Below, one piece after another: positions 24,246 to 31,967 of a stretch of 58,292 nucleotides of DNA. The first letter of the stretch is position 1; each line of letters starts with the position of its first letter. Position numbers and translations under genes: made by a program. The notes below the pieces were generated by a model. The model searched no databases. It was not told the origin of the DNA and saw only the letters and a program-made list of their open reading frames with translations. This DNA is from Sporosarcina cascadiensis (GTDB taxonomy: Bacteria; Bacillota; Bacilli; Bacillales_A; Planococcaceae): NCBI RefSeq assembly GCF_009650995.1, contig NZ_WHVV01000017.1, forward strand, positions 1 to 58,292. The letters are read 5' to 3'.

Positions 24246-24744
24246 GAAACTCACTCCACTTCTGTTTAAATGTATTCCGTGAGCGATAGAGTGTCGTTCG
24301 GATTGTGTCGACTTTCATATGCAGCAGAACACTGATTTCTTCGTACGATAAACCGAGTTCATATTTCAGGATCAACATGTTAGACTGAGCCGGGGTCAAC
24401 TGATTCAGAACGAATTCTACTTCTGACTTATGTTCTTTCCTCAGCATCAGGTGTTCACCGTCTTCATCCATCCGGCACATATTCTCAAGAAAGTTTTCAT
24501 CGATTTGCACATGGGGATATCGCTTTTGCTTTCGGCAAAGATCATGGTACTGATTAATGGATACCTTAAAAAGCCACGCGGAAGGATTATCCGTATTCAG
24601 ATGGATCATATGCTCAAAAGCTTTGAAAAAGGCTGTCTGAACGATATCTTCAGCGTTTTCTTTAGAACAGCCGATTTTCAGAAGATATCGGAAAATGATG
24701 CGGGATCTATCCCTATATAAGTCCTCGATGGTTTGATTTTGCAA
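24229..24744 (-). CDS. ECF-type RNA polymerase sigma factor
   Basis: The 171-residue protein starts at TTG 24744 behind AGGTGG. Region 2 is at about 5-75 (GCSKENAEDIVQTAFFKAFEH) and region 4 at about 110-165 (LTPAQSNMLILKYELGLSYEEISVLLHMKVDTIRTTLYRSRN). It overlaps its anti-sigma gene by 17 nt. It is expected to transcribe its own operon in response to an envelope signal. Confidence 0.9.
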   Translation of the reverse strand: MQNQTIEDLYRDRSRIIFRYLLKIGCSKENAEDIVQTAFFKAFEHMIHLNTDNPSAWLFKVSINQYHDLCRKQKRYPHVQIDENFLENMCRMDEDGEHLMLRKEHKSEVEFVLNQLTPAQSNMLILKYELGLSYEEISVLLHMKVDTIRTTLYRSRNTFKQKWSEFLERQS

Positions 24745-24778
24745 GCGGCCACCTACTTTATGTTGTTAACACCTATAA

Positions 24779-24804
24779 GACGGAGAAGGTCGAAAAAAGT
24801 ATAC
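24779..24804 (-). promoter_or_regulatory. Candidate autoregulatory ECF promoter
   Basis: On the minus strand GTATAC and CGTC are separated by 16 bp, similar to Bacillus ECF promoters with a CGTC -10 element. It lies 35 nt before the sigma gene. Confidence 0.35.
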
Positions 24805-24837
24805 ATCATAAGAAAAAAATTTTGATTAATTTTCGTC

Positions 24838-24880
24838 ATGAAAACAGCCAGTGCAGAAAACGGACCGCACTGGCTGTTGC
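24838..24880 (-). terminator. Terminator of the SUFU-domain gene
   Basis: On the minus strand ACAGCCAGTGC and GCACTGGCTGT form an 11-bp stem followed by TTTTC. Confidence 0.75.
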
Positions 24881-24923
24881 TGTGTTGTTGTTAAATAGAA
24901 TCCGTTGTTTCTTTGACTACTAG

Positions 24924-25985
24924 TTAACCAATAACTTTCACGATAGTGCCTTCATCGTCAGTGATCGTTGTTTTCAAAACTTGTACAGAAAGCCAGTCTG
25001 CAGAAGCCAGCTTGAATGTACGTTCTTTTGGCAGCAGCAGTTTGCTCAATTCTTTTACGGTGCGTTCATCCAAGAAGAGTTTGATGCTGTCTCCTTCTGA
25101 CACGAACGTCGTCTGTTCCATCGGTTTTAATTGGATGGAGATGTCCGGACCGGAAAGAGTCAGTTCTTTCTCTTTCAACAAACGTCCTTGAAGCAGCTTA
25201 CCGATAATTTCTGCTTGTTTCGCTCCGAGAGTCAGCGTTGACACTGGTTTGCGAAACAGGCCTTTTTTAGCTGTCGACCATCCTAATTGATCCACAAACA
25301 GTATGCCTGTATTGGATCCTTCGTGCTCCATTCCACTTTGTATGGCATCGGCTATCGAATCATCTGACAGGAGTGATTTTCTATTCAGGTCGGTTACGTA
25401 GCTAGGGATTTGTTCTTCTCCTGAAGCCAGTACGCCGAGTGTATTCCAAGTTTGCATAGCTTCCAGTTCATCATTCGTAATACCAACCATCTGCAAAAAC
25501 TGCACATGTCCATTCGGTGTATCCATAGAATGAAGTTGCGGATCCGAAACAAATGCAAGAGCAGTCAGCGATGTGTCCGCTCCCAGACAAATCGGACCAT
25601 TAGCATCTAAATAATCTCCGTTGCGAAAGACATTTCCGCTGTTGAATACATATCTGCCCATATTTTGCAATAAGTTCAGCGCCCAAGCCGGCGGTTCCAT
25701 CGCATCTTTGTTGCGGGTGAGCCGGAATGTCAGTTCGAACCCGTAGCCGCTCTCTTCAGGGTCTTCCAATTCTTTGTCATAGAGTTCTGAAAATCCATAC
25801 GTGACAAAATGCCAGTGGGGAACTGGCGTCTCCGATTTATAAACACTTATTCCGTCCAGGGGATCATTTCCTCCCAGGGCATAGGATAAAAGAGTTCCAA
25901 AATGTGCAGGTTCTTGCTCACCGTAAATTGTAGTCAATGCATGATCAATTGCATCCCAGCCAACTGTTGATTCTTCTTGACTCAT
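24924..25985 (-). CDS. Suppressor-of-fused (SUFU) domain protein
   Basis: The 353-residue soluble protein has a bacterial SUFU-like N-terminal half (about 1-185): GWDAIDHALTTIYGEQEPAHFG, PHWHFVTYGFSELYDKE and SGYGFELTFRLTR. The C-terminal half is a second, less conserved domain. Bacterial SUFU proteins often occur as immunity proteins in polymorphic toxin systems, but no toxin gene is adjacent here, so that role is not supported. ATG 25985 follows GGAGG. Confidence 0.82.
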   Translation of the reverse strand: MSQEESTVGWDAIDHALTTIYGEQEPAHFGTLLSYALGGNDPLDGISVYKSETPVPHWHFVTYGFSELYDKELEDPEESGYGFELTFRLTRNKDAMEPPAWALNLLQNMGRYVFNSGNVFRNGDYLDANGPICLGADTSLTALAFVSDPQLHSMDTPNGHVQFLQMVGITNDELEAMQTWNTLGVLASGEEQIPSYVTDLNRKSLLSDDSIADAIQSGMEHEGSNTGILFVDQLGWSTAKKGLFRKPVSTLTLGAKQAEIIGKLLQGRLLKEKELTLSGPDISIQLKPMEQTTFVSEGDSIKLFLDERTVKELSKLLLPKERTFKLASADWLSVQVLKTTITDDEGTIVKVIG

Positions 25986-26116
25986 GTACGCCGCCTCCGA
26001 TAAATTCTCTCTCTATAAAATCCAATGAATGTCTCTATTTCACAGAATGCCTGCATAAAACAACTTATGAATTCGTTACTTCATGTTTGTTCTTGTACAG
26101 GCACATTATAGCGTCA

Positions 26117-26299
26117 CTAGTAAATGGAATCAATATTCGTCAATGCACCTAGATGAATCATCGTATAAACCAGACCTGTTCCGCGTAGCCATTCATCTGC
26201 ATAATGCTTCGCTGCAACATGAGGAGCAAGTGATATTTCATTCTTGCTGGATATGGAATATTCCAGGTGCACACTGTTCAGTGAATCACAAAACTGCAT
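26117..26299 (-). pseudogene. Fragment of an NAD(P)-binding SDR/NmrA-type protein
   Basis: The frame reads APHVAAKHYADEWLRGTGLVY then TMIHLGALTN, which matches the C-terminal half of YhfK/YwnB-like NAD(P)-binding proteins (xxAKxxADExLRxSGLxYTIxRPGxLT). The Arg-Pro of the usual RPG is replaced by His-Leu. The N-terminal Rossmann part is missing and the frame ends early at 26117. No ribosome binding site is seen. The rest of 25986-26357 holds only the promoter region of glnK. Confidence 0.55.
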
Positions 26300-26357
26300 A
26301 AACTTTTTTGACTTGTTATAATACGGTTACGATTACTATTTCATTAGGGGAAGATCA

Positions 26358-27626
26358 ATGAACACTAAATCCGCTTGGCTTCAGATTTCACAGTCGGAAG
26401 CAGCACGCATCGTAATTATCGCGATTTTGACAGCCCTGACAGGGGAATTAAAAGTACTGCCATTTGCGGATGAAACGTTTCGGTTTGCACTGGGCGGCAT
26501 CGTATTTTTCTTGCTGATTTTAATATATCCCCCGGTTTCCATGCTGCGAACGGGTTTTATCACAGCAGTAACGGTCGTACTGTTCCGTGTAATTGAGGAA
26601 ATGTGGTTCGGTGCGCCTTTAGAAGATAGTCTGCGCATGCATGTACCGGTTTTCCTATTCTATTTCATAATCGCGGTCGGCTGGCATTTTGCTGATCTGG
26701 AAAAGTATAAATCGTTTCCGCTGAGATTAGGCACTCTGGCATTTTTATTCGAAGTGATCAGCAATACGTCAGAGCATGCGCTTCGGAACTTTTTAATGCA
26801 TGAATCTATGTTGGAAATGAAAGAATGTGGCATCCTGATGGGTGTAGCTTTACTGCGGAGTTTTTTCACTGTGGGACTTTACAGCTCTGTAGCGCTGTCA
26901 AAAGAAAAACAGCGGGTGGTAGAAATGCTTGGCGTTGGGTCAGAGCTCTATGCAGAAACACTGTATCTGCAGAAATCGATGAACAATATTGAACTGATTA
27001 CCGCATCCAGTCATGACTTATACCGCAGGTTAAAGAGAGAAGGGCAGGGCCAGCTCAGTACGCAGGCGCTGCAGATCGCGCAGGAAATCCACGAAGTGAA
27101 GAAAGATTCCCAGCGGATTTTGGCAGGACTGTCGAAGTGGATAAATCGCGAGGAAGTGACATCATTTTACATATCCGATTTACTGGGGCTCGTTGTGACG
27201 GCAAATGAAAAGTACAGCGAATTAATTGGACGTGACTGTACGATCGAAACAGCTTTTGATGCGGATTTTCAGACAGATCAGCATATTCCACTGCTCGCAA
27301 TCCTCAATAATCTGACGTCTAATGCCATAGAAGCGCTGGACGGGCAGGGGCGTGTAATGATTACTGTAGAGATTGAAGAAGGCAAGGTCCGTGTAAGTGT
27401 GCAGGATACAGGCAAAGGTATCCCTGCTGAACATGAAGAAATAATTTTCGAACCGGGGTACACGACTAAATTCAATGAACAGGGTGTTGCGGCTACGGGT
27501 ATCGGATTATCGCATGTGTTGAGGATTGTTGAATCCATGCAGGGCGAGATTAGTTTGGAGCGGCTAAAAGACGGGCTGATCGTCAGTGTTAGGATCCCTG
27601 TCGAATCGGTTATGAAGGAGACGTAA
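26358..27626 (+). CDS. glnK: GlnK/YcbA-like sensor histidine kinase
   Basis: The 422-residue protein has six N-terminal helices (about 15-180), a coiled region with SSHDLYRRLKREG (phospho-acceptor candidate His) and a GHKL ATPase domain: N box NNLTSNAIEAL, G1 DTGKGIP, and GIGLSHVLRIVESMQGEI. The gene is 2 nt upstream of a GlnL/YcbB-type response regulator and followed by a glutamate-type symporter, matching the B. subtilis glnK-glnL-glnT arrangement in which glutamine is sensed. Here the target is a GltP/GltT-like gene, so glutamate, glutamine or a dicarboxylate could be the signal. Confidence 0.83.
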   Translation: MNTKSAWLQISQSEAARIVIIAILTALTGELKVLPFADETFRFALGGIVFFLLILIYPPVSMLRTGFITAVTVVLFRVIEEMWFGAPLEDSLRMHVPVFLFYFIIAVGWHFADLEKYKSFPLRLGTLAFLFEVISNTSEHALRNFLMHESMLEMKECGILMGVALLRSFFTVGLYSSVALSKEKQRVVEMLGVGSELYAETLYLQKSMNNIELITASSHDLYRRLKREGQGQLSTQALQIAQEIHEVKKDSQRILAGLSKWINREEVTSFYISDLLGLVVTANEKYSELIGRDCTIETAFDADFQTDQHIPLLAILNNLTSNAIEALDGQGRVMITVEIEEGKVRVSVQDTGKGIPAEHEEIIFEPGYTTKFNEQGVAATGIGLSHVLRIVESMQGEISLERLKDGLIVSVRIPVESVMKET

Positions 27627-27628
27627 TC

Positions 27629-28516
27629 ATGAGATATTTCATTGTAGATGATGATAAGGCAAGCCGTTTGATGCTAAGGAATATCTTGGCGGAGCAGGAC
27701 GTGGGAATGGTTGTGGGAGAATCGGACAGCGGTGTGAAAGCGATCCCGAAAATATTGTCCATAGCCCCCGATCTAGTGCTTATCGATTTGCTGATGCCGG
27801 AACTCGATGGTATCGAGACGATTCAGCAGCTGAAATCAAAAGGGTTTACAGGACAGTTCATCATGCTGAGTCAAGTAGTCAGCAAAGAGATGGTGGGCGA
27901 AGCGTATCAAGTCGGAGTGGAGTTTTTTATTCATAAGCCGATCAATCAAATTGAAGTGCAAAGCGTATTGCGGCGGACGGCAGAACAAATCCGGCTGAAA
28001 AATTCTTTAATGACGATCCGGGAATCGCTTGCGCAGATTGGTTCTGTGGAGCAGCCGAAAATGAAGCGCCCGGCAAAGGATATTGTGCTGTCAAAGCTGC
28101 ATGATATGGGAATTATCGGTGAAAGCAGCACGCGGGATATTGTGGCGATCGTAGAAGTGCTGATTGAACAAAAGGCGGCGCAATTACCTCCCTTAAAAGA
28201 GTTATATGAAATGGCTTTGCAGAAGACAGGAGTGGAACCGAAGAATATCGCCAAGGAAAGCAAAGCGATGGAGCAGCGGATCCGACGCTCTATTCAGACT
28301 GCAATGGAACATTTAGCATCGCTTGGAGCGATAGATTATACAATTGAAGAATTTGAATACTATGCACCGAGGTTTTTTGACTTCCAGGAAATCACCCAGC
28401 GAATGAAACAAATTCAAGAGGAAAGCTTTCTAATGAAGCCTGCTAAAGTCAATGCGAAGAAGTTTCTGCAAGTTTTGTATATGGAAACGTTGGAGGAGCA
28501 AAAAAAGTTTTTGTAG
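27629..28516 (+). CDS. glnL: GlnL/YcbB-like response regulator
   Basis: The 295-residue protein has an N-terminal receiver domain (DDDKASR at 8-14, phospho-Asp in LVLIDLLMPELDG, Lys in FIHKPIN) and a C-terminal YcbB-type DNA-binding domain (about 130-290). Coupled to glnK by a 2-nt gap. Three TGTAG repeats on the same face of DNA begin at the end of this gene and precede the symporter gene. These are the likely binding sites. Confidence 0.88.
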   Translation: MRYFIVDDDKASRLMLRNILAEQDVGMVVGESDSGVKAIPKILSIAPDLVLIDLLMPELDGIETIQQLKSKGFTGQFIMLSQVVSKEMVGEAYQVGVEFFIHKPINQIEVQSVLRRTAEQIRLKNSLMTIRESLAQIGSVEQPKMKRPAKDIVLSKLHDMGIIGESSTRDIVAIVEVLIEQKAAQLPPLKELYEMALQKTGVEPKNIAKESKAMEQRIRRSIQTAMEHLASLGAIDYTIEEFEYYAPRFFDFQEITQRMKQIQEESFLMKPAKVNAKKFLQVLYMETLEEQKKFL

Positions 28517-28538
28517 GATAGTGTAGAATTTTGTAGGT
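28509..28538 (+). promoter_or_regulatory. Helically phased GlnL-type operator (3 x TGTAG, 10-bp step)
   Basis: TGTAG occurs at 28512, 28522 and 28532, exactly 10 bp apart. The outer two are identical TTTTGTAGG. The published GlnL site of B. subtilis is a direct repeat TTTTGT-N4-TTTTGT, which has the same 10-bp spacing and core. The first copy overlaps the glnL stop codon. Confidence 0.7.
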
Positions 28539-28567
28539 TTCCCATATGATTGTCCTAAGTTACTTCA

Positions 28568-28581
28568 AGAAAGCGTTTTCA
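28568..28581. promoter_or_regulatory. Candidate CcpA cre site
   Basis: AGAAAGCGTTTTCA matches the cre palindrome TGAAANCGNTTTCA apart from the first base. It lies between the TGTAG repeats and the symporter start, suggesting carbon catabolite repression. Confidence 0.55.
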
Positions 28582-28606
28582 GGAGTAAATCTAAGGGGGA
28601 TTATCT

Positions 28607-29896
28607 ATGAAAAAGAAATTCAAGCTGTCATTGGCCTATCAGATTTTAATTGGATTAGTTCTCGGTATTGCGGTCGGTGCCATTTTTTATGGTAATCCCG
28701 GCGTAGAAAAGTACTTGCAGCCGATCGGAACAATGTTCATTAATATGATTAAGATGATTGTAGTGCCGATTATCATTTCTACATTGGTCATTGGCGTGGC
28801 AGGCACGGGAGATATTAAGAAACTAGGTAAATTAGGCGGTAAAACGCTTTTATATTTTGAAATCGTTACGACAATCGCGATCGTCGTCGGTTTGATGTCC
28901 GCAAACATTTTCAAGCCGGGCGAAGGAATCGATATGTCTTCTCTTGAAAAAGGAGATATTTCGCAGTATGTTCAGACGACGGAAGAAGTGCAGAATGGCG
29001 GATTTATGGATGTATTGGTCGGCATCGTGCCGAGCAATATCGTGGAGTCTATGTCAAACGGTGATATGCTGCCGATCATTTTCTTCTCTGTTTTATTCGG
29101 ATTGGGTGTGGCGGCAATCGGTGAACGCGGAAAGCCGGTTCTGGAGGTTTTTCAAGGTGTTGCCGATGCGATGTTCTGGGTGACGAATATGATCATGAAA
29201 TTCGCTCCGTTCGGCGTGTTTGCACTGATTGGTGTGACGGTTTCCAAGTTTGGACTGGAATCGCTCATTCCGATGGGCAAGCTCATGCTGCTGGTGTATG
29301 CAACGATGGCATTCTTCATCATTGTCGTACTGGGCGGGATTGCAAAGCTGGTCGGCGTCAATATTTTCAGCTTTATGAAAGTGCTAAAGGACGAGTTGCT
29401 GTTAGCGTATTCAACGTCCAGCTCTGAAACGGTATTGCCGAAAGTGATGGAGAAAATGCAGAAGTTCGGCTGCCCTAAAGATATCGTGTCATTCGTCGTG
29501 CCGACCGGTTATTCGTTCAACCTCGACGGTTCGACGCTGTATCAGGCACTCGCTGCGATGTTTATCGCGCAGATGTACGGGATTCAATTGAGTATTACGG
29601 AGCAGATTACGCTTGTGTTGGTGCTGATGATCACGTCTAAAGGGATTGCAGGTGTGCCCGGCGTTTCATTTGTCGTATTGCTTGCGACGCTCGGGACTGT
29701 GGGAATTCCACTCGAAGGATTGGCGTTCATTGCGGGGATTGACCGTTTGCTCGATATGGCGCGCACAGTAGTCAACGTGGTAGGAAACGCGCTGGCAACA
29801 GTGGTGATGTCGAAGTGGGAAGGCCGTTTTGGTACGGAAGCTGCGAATGAAGAGAAAGAGCCGCAGTTCGTCTTGGCGGAAGAAAAATTGGTTTGA
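28607..29896 (+). CDS. gltP: Glutamate/dicarboxylate:cation symporter (DAACS)
   Basis: The 429-residue protein has the DAACS signatures: MIVVPIIISTLVIGVAG, the serine-rich hairpin STSSSETVLPKV, substrate loop GYSFNLDGSTLYQ, and GVPGVSFVVLLATLG, RLLDMARTVVNVVGN with the Asp/Arg substrate contacts. These support uptake of glutamate or C4-dicarboxylates. AAGGGGG precedes ATG 28607. It follows glnKL and is probably its target. GltP, GltT and DctP branches cannot be separated by eye. Confidence 0.87.
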   Translation: MKKKFKLSLAYQILIGLVLGIAVGAIFYGNPGVEKYLQPIGTMFINMIKMIVVPIIISTLVIGVAGTGDIKKLGKLGGKTLLYFEIVTTIAIVVGLMSANIFKPGEGIDMSSLEKGDISQYVQTTEEVQNGGFMDVLVGIVPSNIVESMSNGDMLPIIFFSVLFGLGVAAIGERGKPVLEVFQGVADAMFWVTNMIMKFAPFGVFALIGVTVSKFGLESLIPMGKLMLLVYATMAFFIIVVLGGIAKLVGVNIFSFMKVLKDELLLAYSTSSSETVLPKVMEKMQKFGCPKDIVSFVVPTGYSFNLDGSTLYQALAAMFIAQMYGIQLSITEQITLVLVLMITSKGIAGVPGVSFVVLLATLGTVGIPLEGLAFIAGIDRLLDMARTVVNVVGNALATVVMSKWEGRFGTEAANEEKEPQFVLAEEKLV

Positions 29897-29900
29897 TGAA

Positions 29901-29938
29901 ATGCTGGCTGTCCTCTCTTGCAGGGGGCAGCTTTTTTT
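29901..29938 (+). terminator. Terminator of the symporter gene
   Basis: GCTGGCTGTCC and GGGGGCAGC pair and are followed by seven T. Confidence 0.75.
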
Positions 29939-29944
29939 AGGTCA

Positions 29945-30099
29945 ATGAAACGCCTATGCAGGCAGAGTATGAGCGCCTGCAGGGTGGTTATAAGCATTTG
30001 ATCGGCGCGTATGAGCGCAGGCGGCGTCTGAATGATCGCCGCCAGGGTTGAATGATCACGTGCCGGGGATGTATGAGCACCTGTCAAGGATTTATGATC
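29945..30099 (+). repeat. 21-bp phased intergenic array, locus IV (second motif type)
   Basis: ATGAGC/ATGATC-type cores (ATGAAA first, ATAAGC once) begin at 29945, 29969, 29990, 30011, 30032, 30052, 30073 and 30094. Steps are 24, 21, 21, 21, 20, 21, 21. Cores are separated by GC-rich variable sequence, often GCCGGC-like. The array begins 6 bp after the terminator T-run and ends about 40 bp before the proS promoter. The frame breaks at the 20-bp step, so it is not one coding repeat. Confidence 0.8.
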
Positions 30100-30136
30100 A
30101 TGCTGCCGTCTGCTGTGCATTCATTGGCGGATTCAA

Positions 30137-30165
30137 TTGTAGGAATGCTTGTTTTGTTATATGAT
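30137..30165 (+). promoter_or_regulatory. Promoter of proS
   Basis: TTGTAG and TATGAT are spaced by 17 bp, 52 nt upstream of the start codon. There is no room for, or sign of, a T-box leader. Confidence 0.6.
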
Positions 30166-30216
30166 TAGCAGTATGGAATAACTAGCGCGTGGTTTTATTA
30201 AGGAGGAAATAAGGCA

Positions 30217-31653
30217 ATGAGCAATCAGCAGAATGATTTTACGAAATGGTATATCGATACAATCCAGAAAGCAGACTTGATGGATTACACACCGGTGCGC
30301 GGCTGTATCGCGTTCAAACCGGATGGCTTTGAAATTTGGGAGCATATTCAGGATGAAATGAATCGCCGGTTTAAGGAGACGGGGCACCGAAATGCCTATT
30401 TCCCGATGCTGATTCCCGAATCGTTCTTTGAGAAAGAGAAAGATCATATCGAAGGATTTTCTCCAGAACTGCCATGGGTGACGGAAGCTGCAGGAGAAAA
30501 GTTAGAGGAGCGTCTGGCGCTGCGTCCGACCTCTGAAACAATGATCGGTCATTTGTACTCCGACTGGATCAAGAGCTACCGTGATCTGCCTGTACTGATC
30601 AATCAGTGGGCAAACGTTTTCCGCTGGGAGAAAAAGACACTGCCGTTTATCCGGACGTCTGAATTCCTCTGGCAGGAAGGGCATACAGCGCATGTGGATG
30701 AAGAAGAGGCGCGCCATGAAACGATGCAGATGCTGGAGATCTATAAAGAAGTCGTAGAAGAGTTGCTGGCAATTCCGGTATACGACGGCCAGAAAACACC
30801 ATCTGAGCGCTTTGCGGGCGCTGTGGACACGTTCTCCATCGAAGCGATGATGAAAGACGGAAAAGCCGTTCAGGCAGGAACTTCACATTATTTGGGAACC
30901 AAGTTTGCGGAAGCATTTGATATTAAATATTTAACAAAAGAAAATAAGCACCAGTTTGTTCATACAACTTCATGGGGAACATCGACACGTCTGATCGGAT
31001 CAGTCATCATGGTACATGGCGATGAGCAGGGATTAGTACTGCCTCCGCGTGTTGCGCCGACACAGGTTGTCTTGATTCCGGTAGGTCCTTGGAAAAAGAA
31101 TCCGGCGATCATGGAAAAACTGGATGAAATTTATGCGGAGCTAAAGTCAAAAGGCATCCGCGTGCGTCTGGATGATTCCGATCAGTCACCGGGCTTTAAG
31201 TTCAATGAATGGGAATTAAAAGGTGTGCCGGTTCGTCTGGAGCTTGGACCGCGTGACCTGGAAAATAACCAGGCATTGATGAAAGCGCGTGACGGCGAAG
31301 AAAAAGTAGCTGTCGATCTGGCTGAAGCAGTGGCAAGCATCGAAGCAGAGCTGGCAACGATGCAGACACGTCTGCTCGAGAAAGCGCGTGCGTTCCGCGA
31401 AGAACATTCGCATACGCATATCGACACGCTGGACGAGCTGAAGAAGCATATTGAAGACAGTGCTGCGAATGAAGAAATCCCAGGCTGGATCCTGGCCGGC
31501 TGGTGCGGCGATGATGCATGTGAAGAGCATGTGAAAAATGAAACGAAATTCACGACACGTAATATTCCGTTCAATCCGCCGGCTGAGAAGAAGACGTGTA
31601 TGAATTGTGGTAAAGAAGCGAAACATACCGTTTGGTTTGCGCGAGCTTACTAA
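30217..31653 (+). CDS. proS: Prolyl-tRNA synthetase, archaeal/eukaryotic type (ProS)
   Basis: The 478-residue class II aminoacyl-tRNA synthetase lacks the editing domain of the bacterial-type ProRS and ends in ARAY, typical of the short archaeal-type enzyme. Motif 1 is around MNRRFKETGHRNAYFPMLIPESF, motif 2 around FRWEKKTLPFIRTSEFLWQEGHTAH, and motif 3 around GSVIMVHGDEQGLVLPPRVAP. The C-terminal zinc-site region has GWCGDDAC and CMNCGKEA. It charges tRNA-Pro in the cytoplasm. Some Bacillales carry this form instead of, or beside, the long form. Confidence 0.95.
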   Translation: MSNQQNDFTKWYIDTIQKADLMDYTPVRGCIAFKPDGFEIWEHIQDEMNRRFKETGHRNAYFPMLIPESFFEKEKDHIEGFSPELPWVTEAAGEKLEERLALRPTSETMIGHLYSDWIKSYRDLPVLINQWANVFRWEKKTLPFIRTSEFLWQEGHTAHVDEEEARHETMQMLEIYKEVVEELLAIPVYDGQKTPSERFAGAVDTFSIEAMMKDGKAVQAGTSHYLGTKFAEAFDIKYLTKENKHQFVHTTSWGTSTRLIGSVIMVHGDEQGLVLPPRVAPTQVVLIPVGPWKKNPAIMEKLDEIYAELKSKGIRVRLDDSDQSPGFKFNEWELKGVPVRLELGPRDLENNQALMKARDGEEKVAVDLAEAVASIEAELATMQTRLLEKARAFREEHSHTHIDTLDELKKHIEDSAANEEIPGWILAGWCGDDACEEHVKNETKFTTRNIPFNPPAEKKTCMNCGKEAKHTVWFARAY

Positions 31654-31667
31654 GCGGATGAAATGAA

Positions 31668-31708
31668 AAGGTGCCGTACGCGATGAACTGCGTACGGCAC
31701 CTTTTTAT
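31668..31708. terminator. Bidirectional terminator proS/topB
   Basis: AAAAGGTGCCGTACGC and GCGTACGGCACCTTTTT form a 16-bp perfect stem with an 8-nt loop between convergent genes. Confidence 0.92.
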
Positions 31709-31722
31709 ATATGCGGGCGAAC

Positions 31723-31962
31723 CGCGCGAAAAACCTGTGTCCGCGCGCCAAACGACGCGGCAGCCGCACCAATCGGCGTATATAACGCACCAATCCGGCC
31801 CGGCAGCGCGCCAAACCGGCCCGGCAGCGAGCCAAAACTCAGGCCCACCGCACCAAACCGGCCCGGCAGCGAACCAATACTCAGGCCCGCCGCGCCAAAC
31901 CAGCCCGGCAGCGAACCAAAGTTCACGCTGGCCGCCCCAAATGCACAGCTGCACGAACCAAA
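31723..31962 (-). repeat. 21-bp phased intergenic array, locus II (12 units)
   Basis: Twelve units step by exactly 21 bp on the minus strand, from 31962 down to 31731. The core is WTTGGNKCG (plus strand CGMNCCAAW) and the last unit is TTTCGCGCG. Spacer families alternate (CTGCCGGGC- and GTGGGCCTGAGT-types), so pairs of units were duplicated. One frame is open and reads as 7-residue repeats (FGSLPGR, FGAVGLS). The TTTCGC end is 14 bp from the proS/topB terminator; the other end is 5 bp from the topB stop codon. Confidence 0.9.
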
Positions 31963-31967
31963 CACCG

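Noticed and set aside
24924..25985. Immunity protein of a polymorphic toxin system
   Set aside because: SUFU proteins can play that role, but no toxin, secretion or repeat gene is adjacent.
29584..30120. 178-codon minus-strand open frame across gltP and array IV
   Set aside because: It is antisense to the symporter gene and the phased repeats; composition explains its openness.
30100..30216. T-box leader before proS
   Set aside because: Only about 50 nt separate the likely promoter from the start codon, with no T-box sequence or terminator.
31723..31962. CRISPR array
   Set aside because: The conserved part is only about 9 nt with 12-nt variable parts and a 21-bp period; there are no long identical repeats, no palindromic repeat and no cas genes.
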